The notes below the pieces were generated by a model. That model did not search any database. It was given only the letters and a program-made list of their open reading frames with translations, and was not told where the DNA came from. The position numbers were made by a program, and so were the translations under genes. A stretch of 5,911 bases of DNA, taken from Candidatus Woesearchaeota archaeon (GTDB lineage Archaea; Nanobdellota; Nanobdellia; Woesearchaeales; WJKL01). This document shows, in pieces, positions 1-4,818 of this stretch. Each line of letters starts with the position of its first letter. Position 1 is the stretch's first letter. The stretch covers positions 1 to 5,911 of the forward strand of contig JAHWIT010000041.1 in the NCBI GenBank assembly GCA_019322455.1, in the 5' to 3' direction.

Positions 1-19
1 AAGAATAACTTTTCAGTAA

Positions 20-30
20 TCTTTATAAAC
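20..30 (+). promoter_or_regulatory. TATA box for the pop5-psmA-exosome operon
   Basis: TCTTTATAAAC matches the archaeal TATA consensus. Transcription would be expected to start about 25 nt downstream, near 50-55, giving a leader of about 40 nt before the pop5 ATG. The preceding bases are not a strong purine-rich BRE. A short open frame (1-36) stops inside this element, so the end of an unseen upstream gene may overlap it; nothing else is recognisable in the first 93 bases. Confidence 0.5.
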
Positions 31-60
31 TATTAGGTATTTCTGCCTTTTTAGAGAAGA

Positions 61-88
61 GAGAAGAACCATAAGAGGTTTATTTCTC
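61..88 (+). other. Possible leader hairpin upstream of pop5
   Basis: In the predicted leader, GAGAA (61-65) can pair with TTCTC (84-88) and AACC (67-70) with GGTT (77-80). This leaves a six-base loop and a small asymmetric internal loop. The purine-rich AGAGG (74-78), the only SD-like run before the pop5 ATG, lies in the loop and upper stem. The pairing is short and A/T-rich, so it may be chance. Confidence 0.25.
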
Positions 89-93
89 GGTTA

Positions 94-474
94 ATGAAAA
101 CCGTTATAGGTGATACAAAAATCAAAAAAAGAATAAAACTTTTACCAACACTAAAAGAAAAAACTAGATATTTAGCTTTTGAAATCATTTCAGATCACAA
201 AATCAATGATTTTAAAGCAGTTTCAAAGGAAATAAATGATAAATCCTTGTTATTCCTAGGTCAATTAGGATTAGCAAAAGCAGGAATACAAATATTGCCT
301 GAAAAATGGAATCTGCAGCTTCAAAAAGGACTCATCAAAGTAAATAATAAATATGTAAATGAATTAAAATCATCTCTGATACTTGTTGAAAAGATTAATA
401 ACAAAAAGGTTATTATGAAAAGCATAGGTGTTTCAGGTATATTAAACAAAGCAGAACAAAAATACTTAACCTAA
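94..474 (+). CDS. rnp2: Ribonuclease P protein component 2 (Pop5)
   Basis: Pop5 is a protein subunit of archaeal RNase P, which removes the 5' leader of pre-tRNA. With Rpp30 it activates the catalytic RNA. The 126-residue product has the family pattern throughout: LPTLKEKTRYLAFEII (17-32), LGQLGLAKAGI (55-65) followed by LPEKW (68-72), and the C-terminal IGVSGILNKAEQKYL (111-125). Homologues usually begin just before the LPPTLR-like motif, so this protein carries about 15 extra, mostly basic N-terminal residues. No in-frame ATG, GTG or TTG lies between residue 1 and that motif, which supports the ATG at 94. The SD is weak or badly spaced (AGAGG ends 15 nt upstream). It heads the operon, 20 bp before psmA. 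The usual partner gene for Rpp30 is not visible and may lie upstream. Confidence 0.9.
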   Translation: MKTVIGDTKIKKRIKLLPTLKEKTRYLAFEIISDHKINDFKAVSKEINDKSLLFLGQLGLAKAGIQILPEKWNLQLQKGLIKVNNKYVNELKSSLILVEKINNKKVIMKSIGVSGILNKAEQKYLT

Positions 475-480
475 AATAAA

Positions 481-486
481 AGGAGG
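481..486 (+). promoter_or_regulatory. Strong Shine-Dalgarno for psmA
   Basis: AGGAGG ends 8 nt before the ATG at 495. Two further in-frame ATGs follow (504 and 519). Only 495 has good spacing to this site, so it fixes the psmA start. Confidence 0.8.
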
Positions 487-494
487 AAAATAAA

Positions 495-1232
495 ATGCAA
501 CCAATGCCACATCAATTAATGGGATATGATAGGGCTATCACAATGTTCAGCCCAGAAGGAAGATTATTGCAAGTAGAATATGCTAAAAAAACAGTTAAAC
601 AAGGTTCCACAGCTATAGGAATGGTATGTAAAGATGGAGTTATCCTTGTTACAGATAAAAGATTAGTTGATCCTTTAGTTGTTCCAGAAGCAACTGAAAA
701 GATTTTTCAGATAGATGACCATATCGGAACAACTGCTTCTGGTATATTATCAGATGCTCGTGTCTTAATAGAAAGAGCTCAGTTAAGAGCACAGCAGCAT
801 AGAGTAACCTATGACAGTCCAATTGATATATTAACAATTGTTAAGGATATCTCTGACTTAAAACAAATCTGTACTCAATCAGCTGGCCTAAGGCCATTTG
901 GAGTTTCTTTATTAGTTGCTGGAGTCGATGAAGATGGAAGCATCAAACTGTTTGAAACAGATCCAACAGGAATATTTTTTGAATACAAAGCAACAGCAAT
1001 TGGAGAAGGAGAAACAGACGTTACTGATATTCTTCACAAACAATACAAAGAAGATTTGACAATAGATGAAGGAATGAAACTAGCAGTAAAAGCCCTTGTA
1101 AAATCAATAGGAAATAATTTTACTGCTGATAGAATTGATTGTGCCTATATAAAAGTAGAAGATAAAAAATACAAAAAACTAAACAAAGCTCAAATAGAAA
1201 AGATATTAGTAGAGGTTAAAAAGAAAAAATAA
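495..1232 (+). CDS. psmA: Proteasome subunit alpha (20S outer ring)
   Basis: Seven copies form each outer ring of the cytoplasmic 20S proteasome. The ring gates substrate entry and docks the PAN/Cdc48-type ATPases. The 245-residue protein is of normal length. The N-terminal proteasome-alpha signature YDRAITMFSPEGRLLQVEYA spans residues 11-30. Y11, D12, P20 and Y29 correspond to the cluster that stabilises the open gate in Thermoplasma PsmA. K69 in EATEKI aligns with the Thermoplasma K66 that receives the HbYX tail of the ATPase. LRPFGVSLLVAG (132-143) and the DPTGIFFEYKATAIG block are typical of the fold. The N-terminal Thr of beta subunits is absent, as expected for alpha. The protein ends in a short Lys run. 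It lies 20 bp after pop5 and 48 bp before rrp4; SBDS, often found between them, is absent. PsmB is not in the window. Confidence 0.97.
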   Translation: MQPMPHQLMGYDRAITMFSPEGRLLQVEYAKKTVKQGSTAIGMVCKDGVILVTDKRLVDPLVVPEATEKIFQIDDHIGTTASGILSDARVLIERAQLRAQQHRVTYDSPIDILTIVKDISDLKQICTQSAGLRPFGVSLLVAGVDEDGSIKLFETDPTGIFFEYKATAIGEGETDVTDILHKQYKEDLTIDEGMKLAVKALVKSIGNNFTADRIDCAYIKVEDKKYKKLNKAQIEKILVEVKKKK

Positions 1233-1269
1233 TCTTCAAATTATAATTACTAAATATAATAAAATAGAT

Positions 1270-1275
1270 AGGTGA
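1270..1275 (+). promoter_or_regulatory. Shine-Dalgarno that sets the rrp4 start
   Basis: AGGTGA lies 5 nt before the ATG at 1281. An in-frame GTG at 1272 falls inside this SD and is therefore unlikely to be the start. The same cassette, AGGTGAATAAAATG, recurs before rrp41. Confidence 0.75.
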
Positions 1276-1280
1276 ATAAA

Positions 1281-2000
1281 ATGAGTAAAATATTAGTTAA
1301 AGAAAAAGATATTGTAGTTCCAGGAGAATGCCTTGCACAAGGAATGGATTATCTGCCAGGAAATGGAACTTATAGAGAAGGAGAAAAAATAATTGCTTCT
1401 AGATTAGGTCTAACAGTAGTAGATGGAAGAGCAATTAAATTAATCGCATTGGCAGGAAAATATCTTCCAAAAAGAGGAGACACAATTATAGGTCAAATTA
1501 AAGAAATTCTAATGAGTGGATGGATGATTGATACAAATTCAGCATATCATGCAATGTTAAGCATGAAGGAAGCAACATCAGAATTCATCCCCAAAGGAGC
1601 TGATCTAACACACTATTTCAATTTTGGAGACTATGTTGTGTGTAAAATAACAAATGTTACTTCTCAAAAATTAGTAGATGTAACTGCTCGTGGCCCAGGT
1701 TTAAGAAAATTAAAAGATGGAAGAGTAATAACTGTAAATACCCATAAAGTTCCAAGAATTATTGGTAAAAAAGGAAGCATGGTTTCAATGATAAAACAAG
1801 CAACTGGCTGTAAGATCATTGTGGGTCAAAATGGAATCATTTGGCTGCAGGGAGAAGATATAAAAATGGAATTTTTAGCAGTAAACACAATCAAAAAAAT
1901 AGAAAGAGAAGCGCATATATCAGGCTTAACTGATAGAATAAAAGAATACCTTGAAAAAGAAACAGGTAAAAAAATTACAATTACTGTATCAGGTGAATAA
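1281..2000 (+). CDS. rrp4: Exosome complex RNA-binding protein Rrp4
   Basis: Rrp4 forms a trimeric cap on the hexameric Rrp41-Rrp42 ring of the archaeal exosome. It guides RNA into the chamber and favours A-rich substrates. The 239 residues show the expected order. An N-terminal beta domain (about 1-55) carries VVPGECLAQGMDYLPGNGTY. An S1 domain (about 62-140) begins at KRGDTIIGQI and ends at LVDVTARGPG. A KH domain (about 145-210) contains VPRIIGKKGSMVSMIKQATG, with the GxxG loop as G162-K163-K164-G165. The ATG at 1281 is chosen because AGGTGA is optimally placed before it. The gene ends in GGT GAA TAA, and this GGTGA also serves as the SD for rrp41, whose ATG follows the stop after one base. 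A weak TATA-like stretch near 1240-1250 could give an internal start but is unconvincing. Confidence 0.95.
   Translation: MSKILVKEKDIVVPGECLAQGMDYLPGNGTYREGEKIIASRLGLTVVDGRAIKLIALAGKYLPKRGDTIIGQIKEILMSGWMIDTNSAYHAMLSMKEATSEFIPKGADLTHYFNFGDYVVCKITNVTSQKLVDVTARGPGLRKLKDGRVITVNTHKVPRIIGKKGSMVSMIKQATGCKIIVGQNGIIWLQGEDIKMEFLAVNTIKKIEREAHISGLTDRIKEYLEKETGKKITITVSGE
1991..1996 (+). promoter_or_regulatory. Shine-Dalgarno for rrp41, inside the last rrp4 codons
   Basis: AGGTGA lies 5 nt before the ATG at 2002 and encodes the final Gly-Glu of Rrp4. The rrp4 stop codon (1998-2000) sits in the spacer. An in-frame TTG at 1951, deep inside rrp4, has no comparable site and would add 17 residues foreign to the family. 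Confidence 0.75.
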
Positions 2001-2001
2001 A

Positions 2002-2715
2002 ATGGCTTATACAAAAAGAATAGATAAAAGAAAATTAGATGAAACAAGACCAATAGAAGCAAAAGTAGGAATCATTAAAAGAGCAGATGGCTCAGCTATG
2101 TTTAAGATTGGAGATACAATTGCTTATGCAGCTGTTTATGGTCCTAGAAGCATGTTTCCTAGATTCCTGCAAAATCCTCAAAAAGGTACTTTAAGAGTTA
2201 ATTATAACATGATGCCTTTTTCAGGACATGGTGAACGTGTAAGACCAGGACCAAGCAGAAGATCAAAAGAAATTTCGCTAGTAACTGAAAAAGCATTATT
2301 ACCAGTAGTTGATCTTTCAGAATATCCTAATGCAGTAGTAGATGTATTTATTGAGCTTCCCCAAACAGACGCAGGAACAAGATGCGCAGGAATTTGTGCA
2401 GCATCAATGGCATTAGCAGATGCTGGAATTACAATGAAAGATTTAGTTTCAGCAATTGCAGTTGGTGTTATTGACGGAACAGTTGTTGCTGACCTTGATT
2501 ATGATGAAGAAGCATATGAAGGCTCTGTAGCAGATATTCCAGTTGCTGTTTTGCCTAATTCAGGGGAAATTTCATTATTGCAAATGGACGGTGAAAATAC
2601 AAAAGAAAATCTCTTAAAAGCAGTAAAACTAGCAAAAGAAGTATGCAAAAAAATCTACGAAGTTCAAAAAAAGGCATTAAAAGAAAAATATGCACTTACA
2701 GGTGAATCAAAATGA
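2002..2715 (+). CDS. rrp41: Exosome complex exonuclease Rrp41
   Basis: Rrp41 is the catalytic RNase PH-type subunit of the exosome. It performs phosphate-dependent 3'-5' RNA degradation, and can add tails in reverse, as a heterodimer with Rrp42 in a hexameric ring. The 237 residues show the RNase PH fold: DETRPIEAKVGIIKRADGSA (13-32), TIAYAAVYGPR (39-49), LRVNYNMMPFS (64-74), the phosphate/RNA-binding pair R86-R87 in GPSRRSKEI, DVFIELPQTDAGTR (114-127) and ASMALADAGI (134-143). The active-site loop is unusual. D178 in VADIPVA matches one catalytic Asp, but the other position, Asp in typical archaeal EDxxGEAD loops, appears to be Glu (E170), and the loop is two residues longer. The gene overlaps rrp42 by ATGA (2712-2715) and starts one base after the rrp4 stop, so translation is probably coupled. 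Confidence 0.95.
   Translation: MAYTKRIDKRKLDETRPIEAKVGIIKRADGSAMFKIGDTIAYAAVYGPRSMFPRFLQNPQKGTLRVNYNMMPFSGHGERVRPGPSRRSKEISLVTEKALLPVVDLSEYPNAVVDVFIELPQTDAGTRCAGICAASMALADAGITMKDLVSAIAVGVIDGTVVADLDYDEEAYEGSVADIPVAVLPNSGEISLLQMDGENTKENLLKAVKLAKEVCKKIYEVQKKALKEKYALTGESK
2700..2705 (+). promoter_or_regulatory. Shine-Dalgarno for rrp42, inside the rrp41 3' end
   Basis: AGGTGA lies 6 nt before the ATG at 2712 and encodes part of the Thr-Gly-Glu near the Rrp41 C-terminus. With the ATGA stop/start overlap, it makes rrp42 translation dependent on a signal within rrp41. Confidence 0.7.
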
Positions 2716-3485
2716 ATGAAGAACTAAAAGCTCATATTATAGAATTACTAGACAAAGGAACAAGACTAGACGGCAGAAAAGCTTTAGAATACAGAAAACC
2801 AATAAAGGTTGATTATAATGTTTCAAATAGCGCAGAAGGTTCTGCAAGAGTACAAATTGGAGAAACTGAAATGATAACAGGAGTTAAAATGGCAATTGAA
2901 TCCCCATATCCAGATACACCTGATTCTGGAAATTTAATGGTTGGTGCAGAATTATCTCCATTAGCTAATCCAGAGTTTGAATCAGGTCCTCCATCTATAG
3001 AAGCAATTGAGCTTGCAAGAGTAGTTGATAGAGGTGTAAGAGAAAGCAAGGCAATTGACACACAGAAATTATGCATAGAAGCAGGAGAAAAAGTATGGGC
3101 TGTTATGATTGATTTAACTCCTATAAATGATGCAGGCAATCTTTTTGACATAGCTGCTTTATCAGCATTAGCTGCTATTAAAAATACAAGATTTCCTAAA
3201 TTAGAAGGAGAAACAATTAATTATATGGAAAAAACAGATACACCTTTGCCGTTGAATAAAGAGCCTATTTCAGTAACAGTATGCAAGATCGGCAAACACT
3301 TTATAGTTGATCCTATAATAGAGGAAGAAAAAGTTATAGATGCAAGATTAACAGTAGCAGTAGGAGAAGATGGAAAATTATATGCCTTACAAAAAGGTGA
3401 AGACACTCCTCTAAAAGAAGAAGAAATAATGCAAATGGTTGATATTGCAGTTGAAAAAACAAAAGAGCTTAGGAAAGCTTTATAA
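2712..3485 (+). CDS. rrp42: Exosome complex component Rrp42
   Basis: Rrp42 is the non-catalytic RNase PH-like subunit that alternates with Rrp41 in the hexameric exosome ring. It contributes RNA-binding surface and structure to the composite active site. The 257-residue product has normal length. It shows the GTRLDGRK motif (16-23), GSARVQIGETEMITGVKMAI (43-62), SPYPDTPDSGNLMVG (64-78) and ELSPLANPEFESGPPSIEA. It continues with ELARVVDRGVRESKAID (about 101-117), KLCIEAGEKVWAVMIDL and DAGNLFDIAALSALAAI (about 140-156). The RNase PH catalytic Asp loop is replaced by FIVDPIIEEEKVIDARL, as expected for this inactive paralogue. It is the last gene of the exosome cluster. Its stop codon and last Leu codon lie inside the TATA box proposed for rpoK. 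The usual next genes, rpl37ae and rpoP, do not follow. Confidence 0.96.
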   Translation: MNEELKAHIIELLDKGTRLDGRKALEYRKPIKVDYNVSNSAEGSARVQIGETEMITGVKMAIESPYPDTPDSGNLMVGAELSPLANPEFESGPPSIEAIELARVVDRGVRESKAIDTQKLCIEAGEKVWAVMIDLTPINDAGNLFDIAALSALAAIKNTRFPKLEGETINYMEKTDTPLPLNKEPISVTVCKIGKHFIVDPIIEEEKVIDARLTVAVGEDGKLYALQKGEDTPLKEEEIMQMVDIAVEKTKELRKAL

Positions 3486-3487
3486 AT
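3479..3487 (+). promoter_or_regulatory. TATA box of rpoK over the rrp42 stop codon
   Basis: TTTATAAAT is preceded by purine-rich GGAAAGC, a good BRE candidate. Its centre is about 26 nt before the rpoK ATG, the distance expected if transcription starts at or next to the start codon. No SD precedes rpoK, which fits a leaderless mRNA. The box includes the TAA of rrp42 (3483-3485). Confidence 0.65.
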
Positions 3488-3508
3488 AAATAATTAATCC
3501 AAATAAAA

Positions 3509-3745
3509 ATGGAGCAGGAAAAACAGTTAAAATTCACAAAATACGAAAAAGCAAGGATGCTTGGAAGCAGAGCATTGCAAATAGCAATGGGGGCTCCTTT
3601 TCTAATAAAATTAGAAGAAAATGATTTGAAAAAAATACATTATTCTCCAATTGAAATAGCTAAACTCGAATTCAAAGAAGGAGTAATCCCATTAACAGTT
3701 AAAAGGCCTCTGCCAAAAAAAACAGAAGAGCCAGAAAAAAAGTAA
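3509..3745 (+). CDS. rpoK: DNA-directed RNA polymerase subunit K (Rpo6/RpoK)
   Basis: This is the archaeal counterpart of eukaryotic Rpb6 and bacterial omega, a small assembly and stability subunit of RNA polymerase that latches onto the largest subunit. The 78-residue product contains the signature FTKYEKARMLGSRALQIAMG (9-28), then APFLIKL (29-35) and SPIEIAKLEFKEGVIPLTVK (46-65). It ends in a short charged tail rich in Pro, Glu and Lys. The ATG at 3509 is the only sensible start; the upstream bases are A/T-rich with no SD, matching the leaderless promoter above. In many archaea rpoK lies with rpoN, rps9, rpl13 or eno, so its position right after the exosome genes is a rearrangement. A T-rich stretch follows the stop. 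Confidence 0.95.
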   Translation: MEQEKQLKFTKYEKARMLGSRALQIAMGAPFLIKLEENDLKKIHYSPIEIAKLEFKEGVIPLTVKRPLPKKTEEPEKK

Positions 3746-3746
3746 G

Positions 3747-3773
3747 TTTTTTAACCTTCTTTCTCTTTTCTTA
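3747..3773 (+). terminator. T-rich tract: probable terminator after rpoK
   Basis: A run of six T (3747-3752) followed by a pyrimidine-rich stretch fits archaeal intrinsic termination, which needs U-tracts rather than a strong hairpin. The first part, TTTTTTAA, lies about 27 nt before the next ATG (3779), so the same bases might also be a poor TATA box for the DUF357 gene. Both roles are inferred. Confidence 0.5.
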
Positions 3774-3778
3774 TAATT

Positions 3779-4063
3779 ATGCAGGATAAAATAACAGTTG
3801 AAAGACTAGAAAAGTACTTTGCTATTACAGAAAAAGCTCTAAAAATAGCTGAAAAAAGTAAAAATAAGACTAGTCTAAACAAAGAAAGAGAAGATTTTTT
3901 AGATATGATCAAAAGATACATTGAAGATGCAAAACATTTCAAAGAAAAAGAAGATATAGTAACAGCCTTTGCTGCTTTAAATTATGCACATGGCTGGCTG
4001 GACGCAGGAGCTAGATTAGGCATCTTTGATGTTCATGATAATAAATTATTCACTGTTGATTAA
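3779..4063 (+). CDS. DUF357 family protein
   Basis: This 94-residue protein belongs to the archaeal DUF357 family, whose biochemical role is unknown to me. It is almost entirely helical in pattern. Helix 1 (about 5-28) carries RLEKYFAITEKALKIAEKSK. Helix 2 (about 36-56) carries DFLDMIKRYIEDAKHFKEK. Helix 3 (about 58-80) contains the family hallmark ALNYAHGWLDAGARLGIFDV (66-85). No signal peptide or membrane segment is seen. The ATG at 3779 has no SD, only a pyrimidine-rich tract before it, so it is either leaderless or read from the rpoK transcript. The next gene starts 17 bp downstream behind an SD, so the two are probably co-transcribed. That pairing is the only functional hint here. Confidence 0.88.
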   Translation: MQDKITVERLEKYFAITEKALKIAEKSKNKTSLNKEREDFLDMIKRYIEDAKHFKEKEDIVTAFAALNYAHGWLDAGARLGIFDVHDNKLFTVD

Positions 4064-4067
4064 ACAA

Positions 4068-4073
4068 AAAGGA
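4068..4073 (+). promoter_or_regulatory. Shine-Dalgarno for the phospholipase-like gene
   Basis: AAAGGA lies 7 nt before the ATG at 4081, in the 17-bp gap after the DUF357 stop. It supports translation as an internal cistron. Confidence 0.55.
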
Positions 4074-4080
4074 AAACAAA

Positions 4081-4818
4081 ATGCTGGCCAAAACTCATCT
4101 TTTTATTGTAAGAGAAGCATTAAAACTTACTCATAAAAAGTTTAAAAAATATGAAAAATATATAGAAAAAGGTTGTGTAGAAGAAGATAATATATCATTT
4201 AATTATGATTTTTTTCAAATCTATGGAACAGATCATTTCTATCATCCTATAAAAAAACAAGGATATTTTTATTTTTCAGGAGATGCAAAACAAAAGGGAT
4301 TGTCTTATTTTAATAAAGCTGTAAGTTTATATAAAAAAAAGAATTTTGAAAAAGCATTTATTTCTTTGGGAAAATCCCTTCACATGCTTACAGATATTGC
4401 TTCTCCTTCTCATACAAAACTTGAATTTCATTTAGTTGATATATTTGAACATCATATCGATAATATCCTCCCTCATTTTAAATTTACTATTAAATCTAAA
4501 ATCCTTCCTAGAATCAGTCCAGCTCATTGCTTTGAAAAACTAGCAAGATTAAGTTTTAGAATAAAATATAAGAAAAAATTCTTTCTTGATTTATTACAAC
4601 TATTAGGTTTAAAAATTAATAAACAAAGACATCAACAACTTCACAAAATATCAAACAAAATTCTTACAGACACAATACTATATTCAGCAATGCTTCTCTC
4701 TTTGTTTTATTCAAAAATTAGGAAAAGGAATGTGAAAAATAAAACAAAAGAGCAGATAACTAAACTAAAAACAAAAGCAAAAAAGATTAAAAGAAAAATT
4801 AAAAATAGATTAAGATAA
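4081..4818 (+). CDS. Zinc-dependent phospholipase C / P1 nuclease-like protein
   Basis: The first half follows the zinc-dependent phospholipase C pattern (the fold shared by clostridial alpha-toxin and P1 nuclease). Candidate ligands are H6 in the N-terminal THLFIVREAL, E35/D36 in GCVEED, H52 in GTDHFYHP, and H101, D105 and H111 in LGKSLHMLTDIASPSH. H117 and E123 follow in FHLVDIFEHH. The H101/D105/H111 spacing equals that of alpha-toxin H126/D130/H136. The H117-E123 spacing is longer than the usual H-x3-E, so the last site may differ. No signal peptide or twin-arginine motif is visible, unlike the secreted enzymes. A hydrophobic helix (about 194-210) precedes a 35-residue tail with 18 Lys/Arg and one Glu. 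Substrate (phospholipid, nucleic acid or other) cannot be told from sequence. It follows DUF357 by 17 bp and overlaps the end of cbf5 by 9 bp. Confidence 0.8.
   Translation: MLAKTHLFIVREALKLTHKKFKKYEKYIEKGCVEEDNISFNYDFFQIYGTDHFYHPIKKQGYFYFSGDAKQKGLSYFNKAVSLYKKKNFEKAFISLGKSLHMLTDIASPSHTKLEFHLVDIFEHHIDNILPHFKFTIKSKILPRISPAHCFEKLARLSFRIKYKKKFFLDLLQLLGLKINKQRHQQLHKISNKILTDTILYSAMLLSLFYSKIRKRNVKNKTKEQITKLKTKAKKIKRKIKNRLR
4779..4805 (-). terminator. Antisense T-tracts that may terminate cbf5
   Basis: On the minus strand, just past the cbf5 stop, four T-runs of 4-6 bases occur (4801-4805, 4794-4798, 4789-4792, 4779-4784). They are the complement of the AAA-rich Lys codons in the tail of the convergent phospholipase-like gene. 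U-tracts of this kind suffice for archaeal termination; the use is inferred. Confidence 0.4.

Noticed and set aside
886..898. Inverted repeat TGGCCTAAGGCCA inside psmA
   Set aside because: It falls in codons for the conserved Gly-Leu-Arg-Pro segment, is very short and has no T-tract; best explained as coincidence.
1237..1250. Internal promoter between psmA and rrp4 (AAATTATAATTAC)
   Set aside because: A/T-rich sequence resembling a TATA box is common by chance at this base composition; there is no BRE-like flank, and the short gap fits read-through.
1951..2001. N-terminal extension of Rrp41 from an upstream TTG
   Set aside because: It would overlap rrp4 by 50 bp and add Lys/Gln-rich residues unlike the family, while the ATG at 2002 has an ideal SD.
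2813..3151. Minus-strand open frame of 112 codons inside rrp42
   Set aside because: It is antisense to a well-conserved exosome gene, has a low-complexity Ser/Ile-rich product and no SD or family motif; a shadow frame.
4368..4378. Small hairpin GGGAAAATCCC in the phospholipase-like gene
   Set aside because: A 4-bp stem in coding sequence with no following T-run and no link to a gene boundary.
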